A DNA stretch of 64,000 nt, from positions 62,330,639-62,394,638 of the forward strand of contig CM035806.1 in NCBI GenBank assembly GCA_020466095.1. Direction: 5' to 3'. The notes beneath the pieces were generated by a model. That model saw nothing but the letters and a program-made list of their open reading frames with translations, searched no databases and was not told the origin of the DNA. A program made the translations under genes and the position numbers. The stretch is from Chlorops oryzae. Lineage: Eukaryota; Arthropoda; Insecta; Diptera; Chloropidae. Of this stretch, positions 34,538 through 45,709 are shown piece after piece; position 1 is the first letter of the stretch; each line of letters opens with the position of its first letter.

Positions 34538-35647
34538 TCAATTCTTGATATGGGATTTATGAATTTTTTTCCCGGTTTCTGTTGTTATAGTGACTGTATT
34601 ATCTGCTGCGACAGTTTCTTTTTTATAAAGAGGCTTTTGCTTGCCTTTTATTTGTTTATTGGCAACGTATATGACGTTCCCAGGCTCAAAGGTTTTGGGT
34701 TCGGATTTCTTTACGTTCAAACGCGAGTTTCTTATCTTTTCATTTTCGATTAGTTGACCGCGAATGTCGTTGTTAAATTTTTCGTGAAAGTTTGAAATGT
34801 TTTGAAAATTAACCCTTTCACTGCGATTGAAAAATATGTCATTAGGCTTATGGCGTGTGACGGAGTGAATACTGTCATTGTACCTATCAACTGCTATTTG
34901 CAAAATTTCTTTGATTCTTAGATTTTGGAAGTCGTTCTTTATGCACCTAAAAATCTCTTTAACTGTTGAATGGAACCTTTCGACTTGACCATTGACCTCG
35001 CTTTTCTGAGTGGGGGTTCTGTAGATTTCAATGTTTAAAGATCTAAGGAAATTTATGTTAATAGGGGTTAGAAAACCACGCTCGTTGTCCATTACTACCA
35101 TTTTTGGTACTGTGAAGAAATGCATGATTTTTGCTAATTTTTGACGCAGATGTGGAGCAGATTTGTTTCTAATATGAAATAGCTTCGCGAGTTTTGAAAA
35201 TTTGTCCAACACTGAAATAAATTTTTCTCCTTGAATTTCGAGTATGTCTAGATGCAATATTTCGCAAGGGAATTCGGGTATGGGTATCAGGAGATTGAGA
35301 TCCCTGTCGAGAACGGCTTTAACCTCGCGAAGCGTGTCATCGCCTATTATCCCGTCAAAGGACTCAAGGCCTGGGAGTACAAAAAACGTGGTCTCTACAC
35401 TTCGATCAACAAAATCAAAAAATTTTCCGGAAACTTTTTCGTTTATTTTTATCTTTCCTGCAGCCGAATTCACCGCGAAGGGGTTCTCAACTGGAATAGG
35501 ATTTTCTGCTACGGAGGGACTGATGTAATTTTTATTAGCTCCAGTGTCGACAAGGAATTTCAATCTGCAATTTTCATTTGTACGGTATTCTAGATATGGT
35601 ACGCCTGAAACGAGGCTCCTGTTGTAAAATTTACCTCGTCTGAACAA
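34538..35647 (-). CDS. pol: Errantivirus protease-integrase ORF lacking reverse transcriptase and RNase H
   Basis: 369 open codons. Residues about 25-110 are a retropepsin with LKFLVDTGANKNYIS (D-T-G active site). Soon after, at about residue 138, the frame passes directly into the integrase catalytic core: D in LHLDILE, D in VVMDNERGF and E in NGQVERFH, all present, then a C-terminal tail ending SHIKN. The whole RT, RNase H and integrase zinc finger, normally several hundred residues, are missing, yet the frame is intact. It overlaps the end of gag by 58 nt in another frame, as expected for frameshift expression. The protein could be stable but could not copy RNA. Confidence 0.88.
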   Translation of the reverse strand: MFRRGKFYNRSLVSGVPYLEYRTNENCRLKFLVDTGANKNYISPSVAENPIPVENPFAVNSAAGKIKINEKVSGKFFDFVDRSVETTFFVLPGLESFDGIIGDDTLREVKAVLDRDLNLLIPIPEFPCEILHLDILEIQGEKFISVLDKFSKLAKLFHIRNKSAPHLRQKLAKIMHFFTVPKMVVMDNERGFLTPININFLRSLNIEIYRTPTQKSEVNGQVERFHSTVKEIFRCIKNDFQNLRIKEILQIAVDRYNDSIHSVTRHKPNDIFFNRSERVNFQNISNFHEKFNNDIRGQLIENEKIRNSRLNVKKSEPKTFEPGNVIYVANKQIKGKQKPLYKKETVAADNTVTITTETGKKIHKSHIKN

Positions 35648-36891
35648 GGCTCATTCTGAGAGTCTTCCTGGGCCTCGCCGGCTTCATTCGCTACTAATTC
35701 TGTGTGTGCAGGCGATTCTCCCGTGCCCTCTTCTGTCGGGACCGTATAGAACATTTTCTGGTATTTCATAGGGGTATTCAAAGATGACCCCCTTCTTTTA
35801 AAATTTTGGAAGTTTTGCGGCCTATTCATATAGTTAACATTTTTACTTTGCGTTGATTGATCAACGTCCATTTTTTCACTGGGTTTTGGAGCTGTTGGCC
35901 TAGGTGGAGGATAACTATTAAATCTATTATCAAAAGATCTTCTGGGTGCATTTTGGGGGAAACTATTAGAAGAGAATCTTCTTGGTGGTGGATTCTGTCT
36001 GGTTTCGGTTCTGCTCATTTGGTTAACCGGAATTGTTATTGAATTGGGAATCCCTAAGGGGTGAATCGGGTAACGCCTTACATTCAGATTTTGGATGTCG
36101 AGGCAAGAAGTATATGCCTCGGGCAGCGTTTGTGGTCTCTGGATTGAAATAAGCCGTGAAAGATCGCCATCCAACCCGCGGACAAATACGTCCAGTGCCC
36201 TGTTCCGATAGGCTTCGACTAACGCATTTACCGTTTCTTGTGAGTACGATTCTGTTTTCACTTTATTGATTATGAGGGAAAGCTGATGGTTCACTAAAGC
36301 ATAAAAAGCGTCTAACCTTTGCCCTTTCTGCGTTAACTGCCCTAGCTGATACTCTAAGGTTCGAATGTCGCGCTTGTCCGCGTAGTGCAAAGAGAGGCAT
36401 TTTTTAATAGTTGGCCAATCATCGTCGAAGATGTTGTAAGAAACAAGGGCAGCATCTGCACCACCCCTTATTTTTCCTCTCACGCTCTGCAAAATAGCTC
36501 TGTAGATCGGTTTTCATCTCACGATTTCATAGTCGTTCAAAATTGCCTCGACGTTATGAACCCACGAGATGTACTGGGCTGGATTTCCTTCGAACGCGCG
36601 AAGCTCCTTAACGCAATCAGGGAGCTTAGAAATTTCTTTCAGCTCTTCCTCAGTCTGAGGAGGTCTAGGAGCTGCTATCACGACGCCGGCATCGACAATC
36701 AGAGGTGCTGGACGTTCTACATTTTCTAAAGCACCTATTCTCCTTTCGGAGCTCCTGACTTGTTCTATTAGTGCGTTAACCGCGCCTGTCAACTGTGTCA
36801 CTGATCTTTGAAGCTCCTCCATGATATGACTTGCCGAGATATAAAATGCAAATATACAAAAATATAAAATATAAGGTCTGCGAGTACTCAC
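35590..36891 (-). pseudogene. gag: Errantivirus gag, one nonsense codon
   Basis: Starts near 36825 (MEELQRSVTQLTGAV) with a helical N-terminal part. An in-frame TGA at 36515-36517 interrupts a frame that otherwise runs to 35590. The C-terminal part contains the capsid-like region (LQSVRGKI, LGQLTQKGQRLDAFY, RALDVFVRGLDGDLSRL), a Pro/Arg-rich tail and no zinc knuckle, as usual for this group. Overlaps the following ORF by 58 nt. Confidence 0.85.
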
Positions 36892-37500
36892 AGGATAAGA
36901 ATTTTCATCTAGCAGCTTCTTTATTCTATTTGCGTCGGTTGCTCACTGTCACTATGGCGGTCCCCAACAACAGTTCAATGGCTTTTTCACTTCCACACCG
37001 CCTTTGACAACAAAAATTGCTATTTCCTTCTAGGAATAGAAAAAAGGCTATTTCGCACCAAACCTTTGAACCTTATATTAAATTCACTTTCTTGCAGCAC
37101 AGATTATTCGCTTGAATGCGATTTTTATTCTTATTTTTTCCTTTACGTTCGTTTAAATATTTTTTATATTTTTTTTCTTTTTAGGACCGCTTGAATGCAA
37201 TTTTTATTCTTATTTTTTCTTTTACATTCGTTTTTTTTCTTAAATTTTTTATTATTTTTTTCTCTTTTATTTTTGTTTCGCTTAAATGCGATTTTTATTC
37301 TTATTTTTTCTTTTACATTCGTTTTTTTAAAAAATTTTTTATTTTTAAAAAAAAATTTTTTTTTTTTATTTATAAAAATGTTTTTTTTTTTTTTTGTTTT
37401 TTGCGGAGTCCTTTCCAGGAGCTTTTACGGGATTCGCGACCAGCAAAAATAGTAAAAATATTTTAAGGACGTTTATGTTGCTGGTGCCTGCTCGGGCGCC
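36892..37500 (-). other. Errantivirus leader and primer-binding site
   Basis: On the minus strand the LTR at 37501 is followed by TGGCGCCCGAGCAGGCACC, close to the tRNA-Lys type primer site. The leader is strongly A/purine-rich with three imperfect copies of an AAAATAAGAATAAAAATCGC motif (about 37,118, 37,203 and 37,289) and long homopolymer runs. No ORF. Confidence 0.7.
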
Positions 37501-37904
37501 AGTTAAAGGATCTACTATGGATCCTTATAAAAAAATATTTTCAGCGGACCCAACTAGTCCGCTTCCACTAAAAGAATTTAACAACAATTTAAATGAACGT
37601 TATAATTTATTAGACCGGTATTGACGGCTCCTGGAATTCGACTGATTAACATATGAAGTCAAACTTAAGAGCTAACTTAACCTAATGTTGCTGCGTCGGC
37701 GTTTCCCACGGCTCCCGGATGCGCGTGCAAGTAATCAAACGCAGGCTCAGCAATCACGTTGTGCATGCACTTGAATTTTAGGAAGGTGCAACGTGATCGA
37801 ATCGGTTGTGCAATAGCGGTGAATGACCGAATTGGAATTGATTGTGAATATCAAAAAGAAGTTGGCGAGAATGGTTGCGTAACACCATAGCCAAGTGCTT
37901 AACT
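37501..37904 (-). repeat. Errantivirus LTR (functional 5' LTR position)
   Basis: 404 bp, matches 31679-32082. It precedes the primer-binding site and so acts as the 5' LTR for the gag-pol unit. On its other side lies a duplicated polypurine tract and env 3' part. Confidence 0.9.
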
Positions 37905-38995
37905 CCTCCCCCTTTAAAGATCCGCGTCCCGTGGATCTATGCGGGATTCGTAGGCGGCGGTCTGGAATCTCGGATGATCGCAGCTCATTCGATGGCATAT
38001 GACCGTCTCAACGGGTTCGACGCTTTGGACCCTAGGGATGTTTACTTTCCTATTCAATCTTTGCCATAGAGCCCCAGCCGCAAGTGCGACGAGTAGAAGA
38101 CCAATGCTGCCTGTCAATAGAGAAAAATCGATTTTTTGCGTTAGGTTAGATATATACTTAATGTTCCTTGTTGTCAACTCGTTGAGGTATCCTAGGTCCC
38201 TTAGAATACTCTTCGCTGTTACGTTCGTCAGGATGGGTGGTAACGCTTGGAGGCTAGTGGTCGAGACACTGGAGTATGAGTTGTTGTTGAGAGATATTCG
38301 TTCGTTCTGTAGTTGAATGATATAAGTGCCTTTCAAGGGGGTCGTGGTGTTTTTTGATGTTAAATTTCCCATGAAGTTCGTGACGAATATTGTATTTTCG
38401 TTGATAAGCTCTACGACTTCTTCAGCGCTGTTGCGAAGTTGACATTCTGCGTGACCTCCCTTTAATATTCGCGGCAGGCACTCGTTCTCCGGGATCTTCT
38501 GAAGTGAGTCTGCGCTGCAGATCGTGGAATTCGCAATGGAAAGACAGCTGTCCGTTATTCCGTACGTCTCATGTTGGCTCATGAGCACCCTTTTATATGG
38601 AATTACTACTTGCATACCATTCCTTATGGTACTCCTAACGATTAGGTGGTGATATAGCTGCATTTTCACTTTCGGTAGTGCCAGAACGTACAATAAGGTT
38701 GAGCCATTGGTGAATATCGATGGCTGACCATATTCGATTGCTTCGACCTCGTTTTGATATGGCAGTGTTTCGACCTCTGATACGATTTGGTTGACCTCTT
38801 CGCTGCTTAGGAGGTTCGTGTTGACCATGCCCTTCTTCGCCATCTGACACCCCCGTACGACTTCGTTTACTGCTTCCTTTAGTATGAGCGTTTTATCGAG
38901 AATATAGCGGTGAATGACCGAATTGGAATTGATTGTGAATATCAAAAAGAAGTTGGCGAGAATGGTTGCGTAACACCATAGCCAAGTGCTTAACT
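37905..38995 (-). pseudogene. Duplicated env 3' part fused to a 92-bp LTR piece
   Basis: 37905-38905 repeats 32083-33083 (polypurine tract and the last two thirds of env). At 38904-38905 it switches to the start of an LTR (92 bp, equal to 31991-32082) ending at the TATA duplication. The two parents share only AT at the switch point. The env fragment has no start and cannot be made as a normal protein. Confidence 0.85.
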
Positions 38996-39155
38996 TATAT
39001 ATATAAGCAAAAGCATTTGAATTGGCTTTTGGTTTTCTCTACAGTAAAGGACAGAAAATTAAGGGCATTTCGATTCTTAATTTTTGTTGGGTTGAAGTAA
39101 AAAGTTTTTCGTTTTTCAATTTTCTTTCGAATATCAAACCCAAGCGCCATTAGAT

Positions 39156-41550
39156 ATGTCGACCTTCGATTCTTTTATTCGCGCGTCTGATAATTTAATC
39201 GAATTTGGGGCGAATTTCAATACAATTGATGTCGCGAGACATTCTGTAGCGTCGTTAGAGATTCACGGCGACGAAATAAAAATTTTATGGAAGGTAGTCA
39301 AAGCCAAATACGAAGGCTATCTTCAATCTATCGCGGAAGATGAAGAATTAGAAGGAGAAGATAGGGCGATCCAATCTAATGACATTCCGGTTGTCAAGGC
39401 AAGACATCAGACCGCGTATAATTCGTACGTTAGGTGTCTGTCTGCTATAAATGAACGGATGACTACGTTCGATAGCCGTGTTCAGGCTAAAGCTAATTCA
39501 AGCCAGCTTGAAGTGCCTGAACTTCCTAATATAGGCGTACGGCTTCCTCCGTGCGATATCGATAGCTTCGACGGAAATTATACGGCATGGCCGTCGTTCC
39601 GTGATCTTTTTGAGGCCATTTATATCAAAAATTCGCGATTGAGTCCCGTGGAAAAATTATTCCATTTAAATCAAAAAACCAAAGGGGAAGCGAAGGAGAT
39701 CGTTAAAACTGCTCCTCTAACCAATGAAGGTTTTTTGACCGCGTGGACTGCGCTCAAAGAACGTTTTGAAAATAAACGTATCCTAGTGAATACGCAATAC
39801 CGTATTCTGTTTAGCGTCGCGTCTGTGACTTCGGAGTCGGGTAGTGCATTAAAGGCGATGCTTAGTACGGTAAATAGTTGTTTGTCCGCATTAAACCTGC
39901 ACGGCGTTGATACTAGTTCTTGGGATTCAATGTTAGTCTATTTTTGCTCCACAAGATTGCCAAACACTACGCTTGCTTTATGGGAGCAATCGCTAAATTC
40001 TAAAAATACGCTTCCAACGTGGAAGCAATTTGATAAATTTCTCACTAGTCGCTACCAAACGCTGGAAACACTAAGTGATATCAAGTCTGGATCCCAACCA
40101 CAATCCGACACGTCGCGTCCAAAGAGTCTCAGATCGCACTCTGTGAACTTAACGACTCCCGCGTGCAAGCTTTGTCCGAAAGAGCATCATCCAATTCGCT
40201 CGTGTCCACAATTTTTAAACATGAAAGTGGACAATCGTTTAGCAAGCATAAAAAAATTCGGTTTATGCATTAATTGTTTCGCTCGCGCTCATTCGGTCAA
40301 AGACTGCAAAAGCAAATATAGTTGTTTTACGTGTCACAAGCGTCATCATACGCTTTTACACCGGGATGTATCCAATCAAAAAAATCCAACGTCCGATGGT
40401 CCGTCCACTAGCGCTGTGGCTCAGCAACAATTGCTGTCAGCTCAAATAGGCCCCAATACAGAAAACGAAAACGCTGCAGTGCAGTCGTGTTTGGCGGCTG
40501 GGATGACAAGCGTGTTGCTGGGTACGGCGATGGTGAGACTGGGCTATGAAGACAAGGTCCTTTATGCTAGGGCGCTTTTGGATTCAGGTTCCGAAGGGAC
40601 ATTTATTTCCGAAAAAGTGCTGCGGAAACTTCGACTGCCTTCAACTTCAGTGTGTGCCGCCATTAGCGGCGTCGGTGCTTCCGACAATATTATGTCTCGA
40701 CACTCATGCCGAATTTCTATAGGGTCGCTTCTATTCGCTGACGTTAGGATCGAAACTACCGCGTTAGTGTTGCCAAAAATAACTGGCGACCTTCCGTCGT
40801 GCTCAATAGATAGAGCCTCGTTCGTGAGTCTGCCTAATATTCCATTAGCAGATAAAAATTTTGCTACTAAATCACCCATTGACGTTTTAATTGGGGCAGA
40901 TCTTCTTCCAAGTGTCTTGAAAGACAACATTAAAATGAATATTTGTGGTTCATTAATAGCACAAGAAACAGTCTTCGGGTGGATTTTGACTGGTCCAATT
41001 CTTCACCAAAAATCCTTTTCGATTCGAACGAACGTGTGTCTTTGCGATCAGAGCTCGGTGGAAAAAGCGCTCACTCGGTTTTGGGAGGTGGAGGATCTTC
41101 CTCAAAAGAGGATAGAGTCGGAAGAAGACCAATATTGTGAAGAGTTGTTTAAAAGTACCACTAAGAGATTGAGTGATGGTCGCTATATGGTAGTTTTGCC
41201 GTTTAAGGAGAGCTTTCCTCAGGATCTGAAGATAGGATCGTCGAGAAAAATAGCTTTGGCGCAGTTTTTGCGGAACGAGGCGCGGTTAAATAAAAACCCA
41301 AAGTTCAAAATTAAATATGATTCTGTTATTCAAGAATATTTAGAGCTCGGGCATATGGAACGGGTTCCAAGCTCGCATACAATTCCTAATTTTTATTTGC
41401 CTCACCACGCGGTGATAAAAGAAGAGAGCACCACAACGAAAGTGCGGGTCGTATTTAACGCCTCCAGTCCGTCTGATAATTCGGTTAGTCTTAACGACGT
41501 TCTGCATACTGGGCCTGTATTACAGTCAGATTTGACACTCCTCCTCCTTA
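39156..41550 (+). pseudogene. BEL gag-protease-RT, first part, cut by mariner
   Basis: Begins MSTFDSFIRASDNL at an ATG, 110 bp after a TTTTCTCTACAG acceptor-like site at 39,044. Gag (DUF1759-type) spans about residues 125-300, three CCHC-like knuckles about 337-400 (CKLCPKEHHPIRSC, CINCFARAHSVKDC, CFTCHKRHH). A DUF1758-type aspartic protease follows with ALLDSGSEGTFIS (D476). The start of RT (VRVVFNASSPSDNSVSLNDV) comes near residue 765. At 41549 a mariner interrupts the frame; on removal of the mariner and one TA, the frame continues at 42846. Confidence 0.9.
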
Positions 41551-42843
41551 ACAGGTTGGCTGATAAGTCCCCGGTCTAACAAAGAAAGACACACTTTTTT
41601 GTCAAAATTCGTTTTTATTATTCAACATAGTTCCCTTCAAGAGCGATACAACGATTATAACGACCTTCCAATTTTTTGATACCATTTTGGTAGTACTCCT
41701 TCGGTTTTGCCTCAAAATAGGCCTCAGTTTCGGCGATCACCTCTTAATTGCAGCCAAATTTTTTCCCTGCGAGCATCCTTTTGAGGTCTGAGAACAAGAA
41801 AAAGTCGCTGAGGGCCAGATCTGGAGAATACGGTGGGTGGGGAAGCAATTCGAAGCCTAATTCATGAATTTTTGCCATCGTTCTCAATGACTTGTGGCAC
41901 GGTGCGTTGTCTTGGTGGAACAACACTTTTTTATTCTTCATATGGGGCCATTTTGCCGCGATTTCGACCTTCAAACGCTCCAATAACGACATATAATAGT
42001 CACTGTTGATGGTTTTTCCCTTCTCAAGATAATCGATAAAAATTAGTCCATGCCCATCCCAAAAAACAGAGGCCATTACTTTGCCAGCGGACTTTTGAGT
42101 CTTTCCACGCTTCGGAGACGGTTCACCGATCGCTGTCCACTCAGCCGACTGTCGATTGGACTCAGGAGTGTAGTGATAGAGCCATGTTTCATCCATTGTC
42201 ACATATCGACGCAAAAACTCGGGTGTATTGCGAGTTAACAGCTGCAAACACCGCTCAGAATCATGAACACGTTGTTGTTTTTGGTCAAATGTGAGCTCGC
42301 GCGGCACCCATTTTGCACAGAGCTTTTTCATATCCAAATATTGATGAATGATATGACCAACACGTTCCTTTGATATCTTTAAGGCCTCTGCTATCTCGAT
42401 CAACTTCATTTTACGGTCATTCAAAATCATTTTGTGAATTTTTTTGATGTTTTCGTCGGTAACCACCTCTTTCGGGCGTCCACTGCGTTCACCGTCCTCC
42501 GTGCTCATTTCACCACGCTTGAATTTTGCATACCAATCAATTATTGTTGATTTTCCTGGGGCAGAGTCCGGAAACTCATTATCAAGCCAAGTTTTTGCTT
42601 CCACTGTATTTTTTCCCTTCAGAAAACAGTATTTTATCAAAACACGAAATTCCTTTTTTTCCATTTTTTTCACAATAACAAAAGTTGCTTCACAAAAGAC
42701 GCTCTATCTCACAAACTAATTGACTAACAGACGTCAAATTTTGACACGAATCATTTGAAGGTTGCCACTATATAAAAATAATATGCATTTAATACTAGCG
42801 ACGCCATCTATGTGTCAGACCGGGGACTTATCAGCCAACCTGT
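41551..42843 (-). mobile_element. mariner (irritans/Himar1-type), copy A
   Basis: Ends ACAGGTTGGCTGATAAGTCC and inverse, flanked by TA on both sides; 1,293 bp. The ends agree with the Himar1 inverted repeat as I remember it. It interrupts the BEL RT. Confidence 0.95.
41609..42664 (-). pseudogene. mariner transposase, copy A, one nonsense codon
   Basis: Starts at an ATG near 42664 (MEKKEFRVLIKYCF). Paired HTH domains occupy the first 110 residues, then a D,D34D nuclease: D in VTMDETWLYHY, D in FHQDNAPCH, D in YSPDLALSDFFLF. After KKFGCN a TAA (41744-41746) replaces a codon that copy B reads as Glu. The remaining 40 or so codons stay open to about 41,609. The linker motif has L where copy B has P (LALSD versus LAPSD). 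Otherwise intact at about 348 codons. Confidence 0.92.
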
Positions 42844-42845
42844 TA

Positions 42846-45640
42846 GATGGCGATTTTTCAAATTCGTCTTCAACGCCGATATACAAAAAATGTATAGGCA
42901 AATTTAAGTTGCGCCGCATCAGACTCCATTCCAAAGAATCCTGTTTCGCCAGGCCCCAGGAGAAGATGTCGCAGATTTCGAATTGAAGACGGTGACATTT
43001 GGTGTCAACTGCGCCCCCTACCTCGCGATCCGAACGCTTTTACAGCTAGCAGATGATGTCGAACATTCACTGCCGTTAGCTAGTCATATTCTTAGAGAGT
43101 CCATGTATGTAGATGACGTACTAGCTGGAGGTCATACGATAGAATCTACTATCCAAGCGCGAGACGAGTTGAAGAAAGCTTTAGAGGCAGCAGGATTTCC
43201 TTTGAGAAAGTGGACTTCCAATTCTCAAACAGTGTTGACCGGCCTTCCAAAAACTCATCTTCTTCACGAAGATTTCTTTTCGCTCGATGAGCATAGTATC
43301 GCGAAAACCCTCGGGATTCGGTGGAACGCTCAAGCCGATACGTTCTATTTCAATGCAAAAGCTTTAGAGGAGAAAGCGTCATATACGAAAAGGGAAATTT
43401 TGTCGCAGATTGCTAAGTTATTCGATCCGGCCGGTTGGCTCGCTCCCATCGTCGTATCTGCGAAAATCTTAATGCAAGATATCTGGCTAGCGCGGATCGA
43501 TTGGGACGCTCTACTTCCTCCTGCTTGCGTGAAAAAATGGGCAATATTTTTAAAAAAATTTCCGTATATCAATGATATAAGGGTGCCGCGTTGGGTAGAA
43601 TTTCAACCAAATTGTGACTTCGAACTTCACGGTTTTTGTGACGCTTCCGAAAAGGCGTACGGAGCTGCCTTATATGTGCGCATAGCAAACGCAGATCGGG
43701 TGACAACACACGCCCCTGTAAAAACTGTCTCCCTACCTCGATTAGAGTTGTGTGGCGCTGTGCTGCTTGCAGAAATGGTGCAAGCGTTCTCACTGCACAT
43801 GCCTATAGGTCCACATAAACGATTCCTTTGGACTGATTCTACAATTGTTTTAGCGTGGCTACAAAAACCACCTTGTCATTGGAAAAGTTTTATAGCTAAT
43901 CGTGTTTCCAAAATTCTGCATTGCATAAGCCCCTCTAGATGGCTGCATGTTGACTCAGAATGCAATCCCGCTGATTTAGCTAGCCGTGGAGTGAATGCTA
44001 GTGAATTAAGGGTTAACGATTTGTGGTGGCATGGGCCAGCGTGGCTTCCTTTACCTTTAGCCCACTGGCGACACCGCGGCTCCACTTTATCCTTTGAAAC
44101 GGATGAAGAGAGGAAGCCGCTTCGAACGCATGCTGCTACACTGGATGTGACGGAAGATATTCTCGAGCGATTTTCGGATTATTCTCGAGCCGTCCGAGTT
44201 CTGGCGTATGTGTACCGTTTTGTAAAAAACATTCATCCTACGCAGAAATCCATTGTCAGTTCCCCTACCGACACGTTATCTAGGCGCGAAACGACGGAAA
44301 TTCAAACGCAGCTTTGTCGATTAGCTCAACGGAAAAATTATGCAACAGAATACGAGTCCCTAAAAAATAAAAAGGCAATAGCGTCCACTAGTTCTTTATT
44401 GAATCTCAATCCATTTCTCGATAAGGATGATGTGATGCGAGTCAATAGCAGATTAGCCGCGAGTCCTAGTCTCTCATATAATGAGAGACATCCGATTATA
44501 ATTCCTTATAATTGTCAGCTATCCCGACTTCTAGTGCGCTTTCATCACAAAATTTCGCTTCATGGTGGAAACGCACTCGTTCTAAGATTAATTCGAACAC
44601 AATTTTGGATTCCAAAAGTGAAAAATTTAATTAAACCAATTATTCACAATAGTAAAGCATATATTTTACATAAGAGCAAATTGAGGTCACAAATGATGGG
44701 TATCCTTCCTCCTGAGCGTACGATATTGGATAGGCCATTCCTCCACACTGGTATTGACTTCGCCGGCCCCTTTGAAATTAAAAGCGCAGCCGGCCGTTCA
44801 AGGATTGTAACAAAAGGTTACGCTTGTGTTTTTGTTTGTTTTGCAACAAAGGCCATTCATCTTGAGGCAGTCTCTGACCTCTCCACTCCAGCTTTCCTGG
44901 CGTCGTTCAATCGGTTTGTCGCAAGACGGGGCTGTCCAGGCCATCTTTACTCCGACAATGGTAAAAATTTCGTAGGTGCGTCTCGCCAATTGTATGCCGA
45001 GTTCGTCAGTACCTCACGTGATGCTGTCCTTGCACAGCAGGTTCACCACAAAATTGTGTGGCATTTCATTCCCCCCGGAGCGCCTCATATGGGAGGGCTT
45101 TGGGAGGCCGGCGTTCGCAGTTTCAAAGCTCATTTCGTAAAAGTGATCGGTACATGCAAGCTGACCTTCGAAGAATTTACAACAGTTCTTGTTCGCATTG
45201 AGGCCTGTTTAAATTCTCGTCCCATCTCTCCAATGTCCGAAAATCCGTCGGATCTTGCCGCATTAACTCCGGGACATTTCCTAATAGGTGGCCCATTACT
45301 GGCTCCTCCTGAGCCACGTATCAACGAAAATCCATTATCCATTATAAATCGTTGGCAGCGTGTGAAAGCGTTTAATCAAGAATTTTGTAATCGGTGGAAA
45401 AATGAGTATTTGTCCGAACTCCATAAACGCACTAAATGGAAACAAGGAAAAGAAAATTTAGTAGTCGACTCACTCGTAGTAATAAAAGACGAGAACTTAC
45501 CCGTGACGTCATGGCGCTTGGGTCGGGTGGTAAAGGTATACGAAGGGCGGGACGGACGCGTTCAGGTGGCGGATATCCGTACGGAGAAAGGCATTGTCAC
45601 GCGACCTATCGTCAAATTAGTCAGCCTTCCGCCTCAATAA
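42846..45640 (+). pseudogene. BEL pol, second part: RT, RNase H, integrase
   Basis: The frame continues from the mariner with FNADIQKMYRQ (RT motif A), then an in-frame TAA at 42905-42907. Beyond it: YVDDVLAG (RT active site, 43,105), an RNase H domain (HGFCDASEKAYGAALYVR, WTDSTIVLAWL) and an integrase core: D in GIDFAGPF, D in YSDNGKNF, E in GGLWEAGV. In the integrase zinc finger the expected C-x2-C reads NSKAYIL, so both cysteines appear lost. Ends at 45640. The frame is otherwise open for 885 codons. Confidence 0.9.
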
Positions 45641-45668
45641 CATCCCTTCTCTCCTTTTTCTTGTTCCA

Positions 45669-45709
45669 TCCCGCTCCTAGATTCCGCATATTCCGTAATC
45701 AACAAAATG
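45669..45709 (+). promoter_or_regulatory. Candidate splice acceptor and start context for BEL ORF3
   Basis: A long pyrimidine tract (45,643-45,676) ends in CTCCTAG (AG at 45,679-45,680). It lies 26 nt before AACAAAATG, a good fly start context. This is the layout expected for a subgenomic spliced message, as for env genes. Confidence 0.5.

Larger units (their letters stand above)
31679..38995 (-). mobile_element. Errantivirus (gypsy-type, env-bearing), rearranged and RT-deleted
   Basis: The insert is flanked by TATA (31675-31678 and 38996-38999), the errantivirus target preference. In its own direction (right to left) it reads: 92-bp LTR piece, a 3' env fragment, polypurine tract, full LTR, primer-binding site, leader, gag, a protease-integrase ORF, env, polypurine tract, full LTR. 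LTRs are 404 bp with AGTTAA and TTAACT ends. The first part duplicates the env-LTR 3' end. Reverse transcriptase and RNase H are absent, so it is non-autonomous. Confidence 0.9.

Noticed and set aside
37191..37466. Phe-rich frames (FFFF, FIFV) on the plus strand
   Set aside because: They are translations of the purine-rich errantivirus leader read on the wrong strand.
40562..40930. Minus-strand 122-codon frame inside BEL gag-pol
   Set aside because: Antisense to the conserved protease domain; no independent support.
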